This document shows positions 1-12,139 of a stretch of 64,000 nt of DNA, piece by piece (within the stretch, counting starts at the first letter, position 1; every line of letters begins with the position of its first letter). Source of the stretch: Cheilinus undulatus (lineage: Eukaryota > Chordata > Actinopteri > Labriformes > Labridae). The translations under genes and the position numbers were made by a program. The notes under the pieces were generated by a model. That model worked only from the letters and a program-made list of their open reading frames with translations. It did not search any database and was not told where the DNA came from. Where the stretch lies: NCBI RefSeq assembly GCF_018320785.1, contig NC_054873.1, positions 27,680,196 through 27,744,195 on the forward strand, in the 5' to 3' direction.

Positions 1-857
1 TATGCACTGTGTGTTATCACATATTTCACTTTTTACTGTTCTCTTTTTTCTTTAACTTATAAATAATCATTTTTCCATGAGGAAGTGCATTTCATCATCA
101 GTCCACCCAAGTTCTTTATTGTCTTTCACAGTAAAGTCAGGTTCCTATCCAAACAGGAAGTCAAGTACCCCTAGGTCACAGCAGTACAAAAATCCTAAAT
201 AAAAGAAAATAGTTTTACGAGGAAAGAGTTGGATTTTAAAATGTGACCAAAAGAGAAGATTCATGATGGTTGATTACAGAAATTCTGAGATGAATCATCA
301 GAAACCAGCCACAAAATGACTCTTCATGTAGGTTTTAGCTGCAAGAAAGATTTAATGTGCTTTCTGGACACTAGACACTGACTGATAGCACTGCTGCAGT
401 TCCTGTTATAAAGATATGAAAGCAAGCAGACCTACCCCTTTTACAGTGCAGGGCTGCAGCTAACAGAACAAGTCTTAGTCCATCACTTAAGCTGTATGAC
501 GACAATGGGGACATATCTTGATTTAATAGAATAAACAGATGTTATCACAGCTAGATCTACTCATGACCTCATGATTTACAAGTGACATTTTCAGCTTTAA
601 TTTGAAAGTTACAGTCAGTTTTTTTGAAAGCTGCCCTTCCAGCAGCTGCAGCAGTGCTACTAAGCATTTTATGAACCTTCATTCATAGATTCTTGTTCCA
701 TATATAAATGATCAAATGTCTTTCTGCTTAGAACTAATTTGGTCTGCCTGTTTTGGCATCCCAGAAGTCAGTTCTGTCTCATATGCTCATATTAAACCAG
801 AACATTGCTTGAGCCGTAAGAGTATAATGTTTTTGTTTTTGTTTTTTTTCCCCCCAG
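1..857 (+). other. psmd7: psmd7 last intron (partial)
   Basis: Non-coding sequence upstream of the last psmd7 exon. It ends in a pyrimidine-rich tract and a CAG acceptor at 855-857. I see no exon-like open frame and no clear repeat here. The earlier psmd7 exons, with the MPN domain, must lie left of the window. Confidence 0.7.
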
Positions 858-1127
858 GAGTTCACAAAAGCCTTCTATCTTAAGACCAATGACCAGATGC
901 TGGTGGTCTACCTGGCTTCACTCATTCGCTCTGTGGTAGCTCTGCACAACCTGATCAACAACAAGATTTCCAACCGAGATGCAGAGAAAAAAGAGGGGCA
1001 GGAAAAGGAGGAGGGAAAGAAAGAGAAGAAAGATGATAAAGAGAAAAAAGATGAGAAGGACAAAGACAAGGAGAAAGAGAAGGAGAAAGCAGATGGTGCC
1101 AAGAAAGATGAGAAGAAGAAAAAATGA
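858..1127 (+). CDS. psmd7: 26S proteasome non-ATPase regulatory subunit 7 (Rpn8), last exon
   Basis: This exon codes for the C-terminal 89 residues of the 19S lid subunit Rpn8. In the lid, Rpn8 pairs with the deubiquitinase Rpn11 and acts as the structural, non-catalytic MPN partner in nucleus and cytosol. The exon opens after a CAG acceptor with [19 protein letters not shown], which matches the helical region after the MPN domain. It then passes [15 protein letters not shown] into a tail of alternating Lys and Glu/Asp, the KEKE motif typical of this subunit, ending DEKKKK and TGA at 1125-1127. Vertebrate PSMD7 is about 320 residues, so roughly 70 percent lies left of the window. The antisense open frame here only reflects the purine-rich tail. 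Confidence 0.95.
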   Translation, partial: EFTKAFYLKTNDQMLVVYLASLIRSVVALHNLINNKISNRDAEKKEGQEKEEGKKEKKDDKEKKDEKDKDKEKEKEKADGAKKDEKKKK

Positions 1128-1490
1128 GTGTTCCTTCTTCGAGGTCTTCTCTCAGACCACGTCGTCTTCATCTGGATGGTGCTCTACTTTCCGGCTTCAG
1201 CCACATATCTCTATGTGGGTCTCAGGCTAAAAGTAGGACTCTATATGTGGAAGGGTGTCATCTGAGATTTGGCCTCACCATCACAATTGGCACTCATAAA
1301 GACTCTTATTATCATACAGAGATGAAAATGTTGGCGTCTGTGGTGTTTTGAGCTATGAAAACATTTTATTGTGTTTTCATAGTTGCCATTCTCCTTGTAT
1401 GGTACAATAACTGATACTGCTTTTTGTAATACGGAAAATACGTTTTGCTTCTGTGTCACTCATTAAACTGGGATCATATTAAAATATTTG
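1128..1490 (+). other. psmd7: psmd7 3' UTR with polyadenylation signal
   Basis: The psmd7 3' UTR follows the stop codon. The variant signal ATTAAA lies at 1462-1467 and T-rich sequence follows, so cleavage is likely near 1480-1490. The end is inferred. Confidence 0.55.
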
Positions 1491-1910
1491 ATTTTGCTCT
1501 ATTGTTTCTTTTATTCTGACATGTTTTAAAAATGTGTGCTCAGGCTGCAAATTTTTTTGATCGGACATGCAGTACCTGTGCAGATGTTCTGATTTTTGTT
1601 TCTCTGTCACTTTAATGTGAAGTTATAAAGGAGTGAGAGCAAAAAAAAGATGAAATCAGAAGGTATGACTACACTAGCAGTGTGCACTGTGTATGTAAAC
1701 ATTCCCTCTAGTCTAGTAATGCTCTGATTGATAAATTATAGCAAGAAATGAGAATTGAGGCTTTCTCAATCAATATAAACATTAAATTCCAGTTCAAATG
1801 ATTCATGTCATTAATTTTTTAGTTGGTATGGGCGATAAGGATAGATTGCCAAGGCATGCTGTGTGCAAAGTGGTAAAGGATGAATAGTTCAAGGCCTAAA
1901 AAACATGTAC

Positions 1911-1990
1911 AGCGTTCAGAATCAACTTTATTGGCCAAACATGCTTAGGCAACAAGGAGTTTGACTCCAGTTAGCTTTGCTCCCAGTGTA
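1911..1990 (-). mobile_element. LINE/retroposon 3'-tail fragment
   Basis: Read on the minus strand, this stretch ends GGCCAATAAAGTTGATTCTG. Similar 3' ends are scattered widely through fish genomes as truncated retroposons. The match rests on recall of the family, and I cannot name the clade. Confidence 0.4.
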
Positions 1991-2234
1991 CAGGACTTAA
2001 ATATTAAAAACAAGTAATAAATAAACTTAAGTACTTTATAATGTAAATTTGCACGAGCTCTTACAAGTATCATTTCTAGTGTTCACATGTTTGTGTGCAT
2101 AGATAGTATGGTTGCAAGATGTGCAAAGGGTGCAAGGATGCTGATTAGACATGTCAGGGTATAAAACATGCAAGGATGTACTTGTGGTAGATAAGATAAT
2201 TTAAGATAGTTGATTAATATGCATATGAGGTGAG

Positions 2235-2653
2235 CAGGGATGTAGCTAGGGATTTTGGGTCCCAAGAAAGAATATTACAAAGGGCCCCTTTAACTAGCTA
2301 GCCAAGCAAAAAATGTGTCATTTTATAAATATGTATGCATTAAAATGTATTTTTGAACCTCCAGATTTATAAGCAATATTTTCACAATGATTATGTGCAT
2401 TATTTCGCAGCACTAGACAAGACCCTTTGGACATTTTTGAGTGAGTGCCCCCCCCCCCCAAATTTATTTGAACTCTATTTTATACAAATTTTAGTCCATT
2501 GACCTGTTGCAGTTAGTTGCTTTTGATTCAATAATGACACTAATTACTGAGAAAAAATAAATTAAAAAACTTCTCATTGCAGGCTTCCCAGGGGCCCCTC
2601 CCTACTGTGGGCCTGGGTAATCAGTACCTTTTCCCCCCTTTGCTATGCCCATG
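2235..2653. mobile_element. Short non-autonomous hAT-like element with 8-bp target duplication
   Basis: The element starts CAGGGATGTAGC. Its right end read in reverse starts CATGGGCATAGC, so the termini are imperfect inverted repeats. GAGGTGAG is present directly outside both ends, at 2227-2234 and 2654-2661. An 8-bp duplication with CA-starting termini fits hAT transposons. At 419 bp it has no transposase frame and depended on an autonomous relative. Confidence 0.65.
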
Positions 2654-2848
2654 GAGGTGAGGCATTTTACCACAGAGAGCCTTCTTACAGAATTTGATTT
2701 GCAGTGAGTAGATTAATAACTTGCAGCGGTAAGGTAAATTAAAGATTAAAGTTGTTATTACATTGACAAGTAGATCAGTTCTTGCAAATGTGCATGTGGA
2801 GTGAAGCATTTAACCGAAGTGATTTTGTAAGCTATTCCAAATATTCGA

Positions 2849-2890
2849 AAAACAAACAAACAAACAAACAAAAACAACAACAACAACAAA
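2849..2890. repeat. (CAAA)n/(CAA)n microsatellite
   Basis: A CAAA tract runs directly into a CAA tract, forming a compound simple repeat between genes. Confidence 0.85.
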
Positions 2891-3190
2891 ACATCTAGCC
2901 GTAATTTTCTTGATGAAGGTCATTATGTATTCCTGGACTGCTCGACTTTGAAAAAATACGTTAACAAATTTACAATGATTTTGGAATAGTTATTTAGAAT
3001 AAATCAGAAACATCTGCTTGTGTGCAAGCAGATGATGGGAGGATCATTGCGAAATAAAACAGAGGAAAAAGTATCTCTTGATATTGGCTTAAATATGTAA
3101 AATTTACAGTTACAGTCTGAAAGTCACAACAGAGGACAAACGCACTTAGTACTTATTGAGCAGTACTGCGAAAAGAGGCGTCACTGACGC

Positions 3191-3571
3191 CGGGTATTTT
3201 ATTAGAACTGCGTCATCTGCAGCTTCTCCAAAAACGCTCGCGCGACATAACCACCATCGGTACAACAACAGGCGGTGGTAGTAGTTGTAGTAACCAGTAC
3301 GGCGCGTTTTAGCTCAGGTTGTGTCGGTCAAATGAGATTATTGGTAAGGTAAACTGGATTCTGACGTAAAAGGATTAATCCCGTCAGAGGAGCATCGCAT
3401 GTGCTGCTCGCGCTCGCTCACAGTCATCAGCAGCAGTCGGTGATAGAGAACAGCAGCGCGTGCCGCCTCCAGTCAACAAACCCTCCTCTTCTCCTGTGTC
3501 TCTCTCTAGACCTGAGCATGACTTCTCAGATATTTTTCTGCGACTGAACAGGACGGACGACCGCCAGGATC
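3191..3571 (+). promoter_or_regulatory. hprt1l: hprt1l CpG-rich promoter and 5' UTR
   Basis: CpG density rises sharply here (CGCTCGCGCGAC near 3235 and GCTCGCGCTCGCTCAC near 3406) against a CpG-poor background. I see no TATA box. This is the housekeeping-type promoter expected for an HPRT-family gene, and the start ATG at 3572 follows. The transcription start is not determined. Confidence 0.6.
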
Positions 3572-5330
3572 ATGGCTTCGTATCTGCAGGTGAGGCTGCA
3601 ACTGCTGCTGGCTGTTATCCGGTGGGCTGCTTTGCACTGAACTTGTGCACTTGTCAGGGTGTGGTTGTTGTGCTCCGTCTGCTGCAGGCCTGTTTTGATT
3701 TGCTTCTCTCAACATTATTTTAGTGTTTTGGTTAGCCTTACCTAGATTTACCCCCAAACCTGTGTCACGTGTGCGTGGAGATAAACAGGTGGCTAAGTGA
3801 GGTTCAGTGTTACCAGGGGGGAGAGTAGAGGGAGCTTCACTGTGACTAATTAAACACGTCTCTGGCGCACGTTAACTGTCAGTACCAACCGTGTGCTGCT
3901 TCTCCTTTCTTCAGATTGCAGATGATGAGAAGGGCTACGATCTGGACTTGTTCTGCGTCCCTAGACATTATGAAAACGATTTGGACAAGGTGATCATCCC
4001 CCATGGACTCATCATGGACAGGTAACAAACATTACCAGCACACAGTCATCTGACATACTCACCCTCTGGCACTTTCCATTTCACTGTCTCTGACAAACAC
4101 ATTGCCTCTGCTAGGGTTACACTGCTTCACAGCACTGTATTTGTTTGGCAAATCAGTGTAGCTCTCATTCTGAGGTGCATTTGAATATAGATGTGGAGGG
4201 TTGCATGACCAATGCAGTGCTGCAAAATGTTTTTAAGCAATTGTGTTAGAATGCATCATCAACATTATCACCTCAGTCTTCACTGCACAGTAACTCATGT
4301 AGTTATGTTTTCAAGGACAGAGCGTCTTGCCCGGGACATAATCCAAGACATGGGGGGACACCACATCGTAGCTCTTTGTGTTCTTAAAGGAGGCTACAAG
4401 TTCTTCGCAGACCTCCTGGACTACATCAAAGCACTTAACCAGAACAGCGATAAATCTGTACCCCTGACAGTGGATTTCATTAGGGTGAAGAGCTACTGTG
4501 TAAGCAGCCTTTTCTCATTTCATTTCCTGGAACCACTTGTGCTGATTCAAGATGAGTGTGTGTGTGTGTGACAAATGAGAACTGTCTTATTCAAACAGAA
4601 GTGGGACACTGCAGTGTCCAGTGTTTTGAGATTTTAGGTGCAGTGTGTGGACGTAAAACTTGAGAGTCAGATTTGTGATAAGCAATAATTTGTTATTCTA
4701 GCTCCAACAAAAATATACATTTAATCTGGACAGAAACCGACCACAGTGGGATAGATGATGTCTCCTCTTTGTGTCTCTTAGAATGACAAGTCGACCAACA
4801 ACGTCAAAGTCATAGGAGGAGATGAGCTGTCCAATCTCTCAGGCAAGGTGAGTCGACCAGTGTGTCAGGCACAATTACTTCAACTACACAGTCTGAAAGA
4901 GCTGTGAACTTCATTGAATATTCTTTTAAATTTCTTTTGCAGAATGTTCTGATTGTTGAGGTAAGATTTCTATTTTATATGCCTTTATTTTTATGTTGTA
5001 TAATTAATTTCAGCATGTGCCTATTAACATTATATTATTAACATAAAAATTATTAAAGATGATTACTTAACGTTGTTTTTACCCAAAAATAAACTTGACA
5101 ATCAGGATGCTTTATGTCAGTAGTGAGGACATAACACTCCAGTCCAGTATCACTGTACCAGTATGCCTTGTTGTTTTGAAACTGGGTTTATTCTTTTATT
5201 GGTTTGGCTGAACTAGACTTCACTCTAAAATACCTCTGTTTTTACAAAACAGAATTGTAAATGAAGATAAAAACATAATTGCATGTATTGCTATCCATTC
5301 ATGGTGTAATTTTTAAGTGTACATCAGCAC

Positions 5331-5367
<37 letters not shown>

Positions 5368-8300
5368 ACCAGGAATTAGAAATCAAATTTGGATCCATTA
5401 GATAAATCTCCAAATTGCTCAGGAGTCAAAGATCAAGTCTTTTCATGAAATAATACCATCTAGGGGTCTAGGGCCTGGCTGAATATTGATGCCGATATTT
5501 CAGCCAAGATCAAGTAATCCATAGGTGTGCTACTATGGCTGCACTGCAGTGTGTTTTTCTGTCTGGCTTGACTAACAGCCAATCAACACTGAGGCCTAGG
5601 TGGCACTGACACAGGGAGTGTCTGGTATCACTTTCTGTTTCCTGTTGCTACAGCTCTTATTTTTTCCACATTAAGTACATTTTGTTTGTCATAAATGCAT
5701 ATCAGTTCCAAATATCTGTTATTGATCACATGCACTGCTAATAATAAATGGATATTGGTCCTGGTTAACCCTTAATAACATGAATGTCAGAGCTGTAAAT
5801 TAAAAAGAAATCTCAAAAGAGCGCAAACAAACATGCTTTTTAGTATGTTTATATCACATGTTTCAGTGCTTCTTACCCCCCTTGAAAAATATTGGCTTCA
5901 CAGATAAGTCGCCAAAGTACCTGCTTACATAGAATATATTGATAATCTCTGCTGATATTAAAGATACCTTCTTGTAAGATGGGTTGCCCATGATTGTGTC
6001 CGTTGCCACTGGGCCTCACTTAAACATTTTCTCAGGATTTTTCTGAAATTTGCTCTGAAAGCTTTAAAAGGAAACTTGTGTGGGATTCATGACATGTTCT
6101 TACACAGTGGACTGACTCGCACCTCCATTTTTGATTTGATGAATGCCATTTCCTTTAAGCTGGAAGCCTGTGTATTTTTTCTAAATTAGCATAGAAAATG
6201 CCCATATAAGGGCGTGAGACTGCAGGGCTGTGTGCACAAATGTAAGTCGCACAGGATGGAAAAGAGAAGCAAGAGGAGATGCCAAATTGAAATATTCAAA
6301 TGATTATGCACCAGACACCAACTTCAAAATCCTGAAATATAGCAGAACTGGATGTGTGGTTTACATTTTAATTTTGTTTGAGTCTGCATCAGCATCTTCT
6401 TTATTCATCTTGTTGCAGTCGATTATAAAGCACATTTTGGGTAGAAGATGGCTTAGTATATGTTTTCTAGTAGTGTCTTTGCTTGGTTAAACCTCCTCCT
6501 CTTTCTCGGCCTGACCACTTCTTGTTTTCTGTTCTATCTAAAGGATATTGTAGAGACGGGAAGGACAATGCAGACGCTGCTTTCCTTGCTGAGTGAATGT
6601 AATCCCAAGATGGTTAAAGTTGTGAGGTAGGCACCATTGCATATGGTCAGAGAAGCTGAATTACAGACCTCCACTACACCAGTCCAGTATGTCAGCAGAG
6701 AGAGTGTATATGTAACAGTGCTTTTTAGCTAATGGACACTATCCTTTAGGCCTGTATTAGAGATGTAATGTGATGGAGCATGAGAGCAGCTTAAGAGTTA
6801 ATCTGCCTCACTATTAACTAGTGTGGAGGTAGAGTCCATTTGTCTGGATGTCACTGATAGCTGTTTGAAACAGGAAATGTGTTGAAACAATGTTGATTTC
6901 CTTTGCAAAGACATTCATGTTCATTTCTGTTACTGTAGTTTTTCCATTAACTGATCTATGTAGTATTTAAATAAACTTATGACCCAAAGGGAAAGCAAAA
7001 CCAATTATCAGAAACACTGTAAACATGGTAACATACCATGTAGGCAGTTCCTGTTCATGATAAGGTTTTAAAGTATTGTCCACTTACATTTCTGCTGTCA
7101 ACCCAGAACAAGAGGGTTGAATTAAATATGAGTGGTGGTGTTTAAAGCATTGAAAATTATATTTAAAGTATTCAGTGCCTTTTGCCCCAGATAGACTGCT
7201 GACTTTCCTTTTATCTATTTAGAAAAAAAAAATCTTTGTATTTTTAAAACTCTTTTATTTATTTATTGTGTTTTTCTCGTCTGTTATTCCAGCCTTCTGG
7301 TGAAGAGGACCCCGAGGAGTTCAGGCTACAGACCAGACTGTAAGCACACGCTTTCTCACCCTTTACACCATTTCTTTGTACTGCTGTAATGTAGGGTAAT
7401 GCTGATATCATGACAGACGTTCACATAGGTGTCAAGTTCTTTAAAAGCTGTGTTTTCCACGCAGGATAAAGATTAATTTCAGGAAAATCTCCTCCTAATG
7501 TAGCCGAGTCTAACACTAATGCACTAATACAGGCCTGGTAACCTTCTACTCACACCGTCTCTGGTTATGTAATGCTTTTAGTGTGGAGTTGGATAATCTC
7601 TTTAAGATTGTCCCTCAAGGACAGCTGTTGTTATCGACTTACCTTCATTTCACAGTTTAAGTAGAACCAAACACAGACAGTAAGAGAGCAGTTTAACTTG
7701 CACTGTGCCTTAAAATAGCTGTTCGTGTTCCTTAGATCTCTCACATCGCTGGTGTGTCTGTTTCTGTTTTCAGACATTGGTTTTGAGGTACCAGATGCCT
7801 TTCTGGTGGGTTATGCGTTGGACTACAATGAATACTTCAGAGATCTCAGTGTAAGTTTTAAATGTAGTAGTTTCTATAAGATTTAGAAAGAATGAGACAC
7901 TATCTGTGTTACAAACAGTTCTTTAACTGTACACACAAAATATAACCCTTTGCAATATTTTTCTTTCCTGTTGGCAAAAGAATATGAACTCATAATAAAT
8001 AACTATGCTCTGCATGCATTATTCAAAATCAGACTATGATTTTAAAACAGATCATAATTCCATAAACTTTTTTGGCCTGCTTCAAATGAAGCTTTACATG
8101 CAGGATATGGAAGTAATAAGCCCAGCTGCTATCAGTTGCCTACCAGCCAAGTGAATTATTGTCTCCCATCACTCTTAACCAGTAAAGAAGCCCCATCTCC
8201 TTGTGGAAGAGTACTTAACATTAGCATTGCCTTGGAAAAGTGTTGTTTTAGAGGAAACTGCTTGTTTCATAAGTTTAATCGCTGCTCTATGTGTATTTGC

Positions 8301-8672
8301 TTTATATGCATCAAAACAACTGTTTTTGCCATTAAGTCACTCTGGACCTTGTGTTCCTGAGTTTTACAATACATTGCTCTGTCAAATTACAGGGGAATGT
8401 TTTTTTCTATTTCATCTGCATTGATTTGGTTCAAACAGAACACTGTGACAAGAGAGAAGTTGAATTTAAACGTGTATGACATGCATTTAGGTGCATCCTG
8501 TAAAATCTCTCACTAGGAACTTCTGTGTAATGTAGACTGAAAAGAGGACCTCCGGCTGTTAAAACAATCACATTTCAACTATTATATCAGACATGACGCC
8601 TATCTGTATTTTCTCTCTTCACAGCACATCTGCATACTTAATGATCAAGCAAAGGAGAAGTACAAGGTGTGA
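3572..8672 (+). CDS. hprt1l: Hypoxanthine phosphoribosyltransferase 1-like, nine exons
   Basis: Purine salvage enzyme family: hypoxanthine or guanine plus PRPP gives IMP or GMP, in the cytosol. Exons are 3572-3589, 3915-4021, 4316-4499, 4782-4847, 4943-4960, 6544-6626, 7293-7339, 7774-7850 and 8625-8672. All have GT-AG sites, and the exon sizes match the nine-exon HPRT1 pattern, including an 18-bp fifth exon. The 215-residue product opens [20 protein letters not shown]. It keeps LKGGYKF (PPi loop), the VDFIRVKSY flexible loop, the PRPP-binding [14 protein letters not shown] loop, LLVKRTP and [13 protein letters not shown]. The acidic residue matching human catalytic Asp137 is Glu (codon 6553-6555). 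GRTM, RPDY and the KEKYKV end recall the paralogue PRTFDC1, but PRTFDC1 has Gly at that site. I favour hprt1l; hprt1 or prtfdc1 is possible. Confidence 0.9.
4961..6543 (+). other. hprt1l: hprt1l intron 5
   Basis: This 1.6-kb intron holds a 28-base A homopolymer (5338-5365) and otherwise AT-rich sequence. The 86-codon open frame at 6230-6490 lies inside it and resembles nothing I recognise, so I treat it as chance. Confidence 0.7.
5338..5365. repeat. Poly(A) homopolymer
   Basis: A run of 28 A residues in hprt1l intron 5. It could be the tail of a worn retroposon, but the 5' side gives no recognisable body. Confidence 0.85.
6627..8624 (+). other. hprt1l: hprt1l introns 6-8
   Basis: Three introns (6627-7292, 7340-7773, 7851-8624) separate the short exons 7 and 8. 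They are AT-rich, with no repeat I can name. The overlapping open frames at 8136-8424 have no recognisable content. Confidence 0.7.
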
Positions 8673-9380
8673 GCAGATGTTCTGCTACAAAGATGGTGGC
8701 TGAATCAAAGAAGACTTGTACCACTGTGATGACCCTCCTTAGCTTTGCTGTGTTTTGAATCTTATTTATTTTTCTACATATAAATCCACAAAATGTGACT
8801 TGTGGGTTGTAAATATCTGGAAAAAGAATACTTAATTTCCCTTTCTGATAGTGTGGGATCAATCATATATTATATATAAATATATTTTATTTTTAAGATT
8901 TACTTTATTTATTCACTTATTTATTTGTATTTACTGTGCATCTGAAAATTGAAGTTTGATCCTGGAGATAGAAATGAAGAATATATGATTTTTTTGCCTT
9001 TTGTCTGGCTCATCACATCCTGCTCATCAGGCTAGTGTCTGCTTTATGTTTAGTGAGCTATTAGTCATAGTTAGGCCTCCAGAGTTTAAACATGTGTATG
9101 ACTTAAAATGTGGGGAAGTCTTCTCATTATGCCATAAAAAGACTAACATGGAATGTACTGTAATGTAATGTTTTATTTATTATCCGATGTTTTCATCGAA
9201 GACCTGTTTACAGCAATACAATTCCTAATGAAATCCTGAATCCTGTTTTAATTAATAATAATTATAATAATAGCAATACATTTCATGCATAGGCACCTTT
9301 CACTGCACTCAATGTCAGCAAAGTCACTTTAAAGTTAAAGTTGTGATGACCATTTGGTATTAATGTTTCAAATATTTTTT
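8673..9380 (+). other. hprt1l: hprt1l 3' UTR and flank
   Basis: AT-rich sequence after the hprt1l stop. I find no canonical AATAAA between the stop and about 9380. Variant signals such as TATAAA near 8874 are possible, so the transcript end is unresolved. There is no gene on either strand. Confidence 0.45.
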
Positions 9381-9389
9381 GGGGGGGAG

Positions 9390-9557
9390 GTTTTTGTCTT
9401 TAATTGATTAAGAAGCTGATGAGAGACATGACACATAGGGAGAAAGTGGGGTTACATGCACCAAACATGCACCGAGACCAAGAATCAACCAGTGCATTTA
9501 GGACTATAGCCTCAGTTTATGGGTGGCTGGTCTACCAACTGATCTAAATTGGCACCC
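9390..9557 (-). mobile_element. tRNA-derived SINE (worn copy 1)
   Basis: Read on the minus strand, the start resembles a tRNA 5' end: an A-box-like TTAGATCAGTTGG followed by TAGACCAGCC, then a B-box-like GGTTGATTC further in. The tail leads into a GAGACATGACACATAGGGAG-like body (as written on the + strand). The same arrangement recurs at 58735-58906, so both are copies of one dispersed family. Confidence 0.55.
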
Positions 9558-9769
9558 CCTTATTTTATTTTTAACTTCAATGATAATCATGCTTATTAGA
9601 GCAACAAAAATTAACTGTTTTCATTAATGCTGTTGCACAGTATAGCCTTTTGCAAGATGTAAAACATTTTTAAAGCATTAACCTTTTTTGAGTAGTAATG
9701 GCAATCTGGATGGACACCTTGAATGAAACCATTTCAAAAGTAATGACAGACAACAGGGTGGCAGTAAAT

Positions 9770-10065
9770 AAAGTAAAAGAAACTGACAGCTTCAGAGGGA
9801 AAAATATTGAAATGATTGTGAAATGGTGCAAAAATTAGCTACAAGTTGCATAGTATAAAAAGAAAATTGGGGAAAACTGGTTAAAAGTAGCAGAAAGAAG
9901 ATGAAAATGGATTAAAAATGGAAAAATGGGGAAAAGGCAATAAATGGCCAAAAAAAAAAAAAAAAAGGTGGGAGAATTGGGTCAAAATGAGCACAAATTA
10001 GCGAAAAATAAATCTGGTTAAAAGTGGCAAAAATGCATCACTAGTGACAAACGTGTGCCGAAAGG
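9770..10065. repeat. Degenerate A-rich tandem repeat
   Basis: Units of about 20-25 bases built on forms such as AAAAGTGGCAAAAATG, GAAAATTGGGGAAAACTGG and AAAAATGGAAAAATGGGG recur with heavy divergence, with an A homopolymer in the middle. This looks like an old minisatellite. The exact period needs a self-alignment. Confidence 0.45.
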
Positions 10066-10069
10066 GTGA

Positions 10070-10655
10070 ACGAGTGGCATGACCAAACTATTTCAACATC
10101 AGACCTCAGCTTATGAGCTTCACACACTGTTCACCACCAAAATGAGGTTACCGTTAGCCAGGCTGGTAGCATCAGTGTTACTTGTCCAACAAATAAACGA
10201 ATAAATCACAACTGGGGAGGGCCCATTCACTGGGTCTTTCAGGGGCTCAGCAAATTGTGTGAGCCTGATGTAGCCTTACAAGGCAGAGATAAAAAAAAAA
10301 TGTACAAAGATATAAAAAAGGGATCAATAAAATCAGCAGTGACAAAAAAAAAATCTATTTTAGGACTTAATAGGCTTCTTTTTCAACTCCTGCTCATTCA
10401 GCGAATTACTCAGTGTAGTTGTAAGATGATTATATTTCTAACTGAGAAAGAAGGAACCCTTTTCTTGTGATTCTGAGATTATTATCTTGTTCGTTTAAAA
10501 AATAACTAAATAAACACATTTGTGTTTTCTCTACTGAATGTAGCTAAAAAGCATCTTAATATATAATTGCCTATATAATGCAAATGCTAGACTACTGTAA
10601 GTGCAAAGGACACAGTTGTATTTTAATCGTAGACCCGTCGCTGTAATAGAACATA
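10070..10655. other. Intergenic, no gene seen
   Basis: AT-rich spacer between the A-rich repeat and the nudt7 promoter region. I see no exon, RNA gene or named repeat. Confidence 0.5.
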
Positions 10656-10659
10656 CTGT

Positions 10660-11192
10660 AGCAGCTACTCCTCTCCAAAATGGCGCCCGCACAGACGCAT
10701 AATGCGAAAGGGCGTCGCAAGGAATATACGTCTCGTTGACGCAATATATGTTCACCGTGGTTTGTTATGCCGTTGAACGGTGTTTGAACCGTCGGAGGAA
10801 CAGCAGAATTACATATCCACATAGACAACTCAGGAAAGGCAAGACAGAAACATCGGTCACATATTAATTTGTCTTCAGTTCTGTGACCTCCTGCCGCCTA
10901 CTGCCACACCCTACAGCGGAATTAGCTCTGCTACGGAAAATAAGGACGACTGTTAACATTTATTTTTAAAGTTTTTTTTTAAATCAATAGCTGTTTTGCA
11001 ATATGAACCAGGAGTAAATTAACGTAATACTATTAAGCTATTTACGAGAACCAACACTATTTTAGTGTCTACAGTCGGTGTATGTCTTCACGTGTTTGTG
11101 CGTTGGACTTTGATATTCACGGAACTTTTAATAGTTCCTGGCCGTAGTTCTCCACTTTTTTTCCTCTTCTGCGTTCAAAGTGAGCTGTTGTC
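10660..11192 (+). promoter_or_regulatory. nudt7: nudt7 promoter region with YY1-type site
   Basis: A CpG-containing block precedes nudt7. AAAATGGCGCC at 10677-10687 matches the YY1 core (AAnATGGCG) often found just downstream of TATA-less start sites. It lies about 500 bases upstream of the start codon, so a long 5' UTR, a 5' intron or a separate transcript is possible. No TATA box is evident. Confidence 0.4.
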
Positions 11193-12009
<817 letters not shown>

Positions 12010-12103
12010 CACCCTGGGATTTTAATGTATTAACAGAGAATCAGGGTGCAATGAGGGACTTCACTAACTTGTTGTTTGAAAGCATTAACTGAAAAAATGT
12101 TTA

Positions 12104-12109
12104 AATAAA
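12104..12109 (+). terminator. nudt7: nudt7 polyadenylation signal AATAAA
   Basis: A canonical AATAAA lies 95 bases after the nudt7 stop, followed by TTTTATTAGTG, which can serve as the downstream U/GU element. Confidence 0.7.
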
Positions 12110-12139
12110 TTTTATTAGTGTAGAAGGGGATGTAAAGAA

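Larger units (their letters stand above)
1491..3190. other. psmd7-hprt1l intergenic region
   Basis: This region has no supported gene. It holds a LINE-like 3' tail (1911-1990), a short hAT-like element with 8-bp target duplication (2235-2653), a C homopolymer near 2450 and a CAAA/CAA simple repeat (2849-2890). Confidence 0.6.

Noticed and set aside
908-1171. Ser/Phe-rich antisense frame opposite psmd7.
   Set aside because: It is the complement of the Lys/Glu-rich KEKE tail of psmd7.
3460-3757. Frames on both strands over the hprt1l 5' region.
   Set aside because: They run through exon 1 and its donor site in the wrong frame. The HPRT frame starts at 3572 and splices at 3589.
8866-8890. TATA-rich stretch after hprt1l as a promoter.
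   Set aside because: It lies in the 3' UTR of hprt1l and no coding exon follows on either strand.
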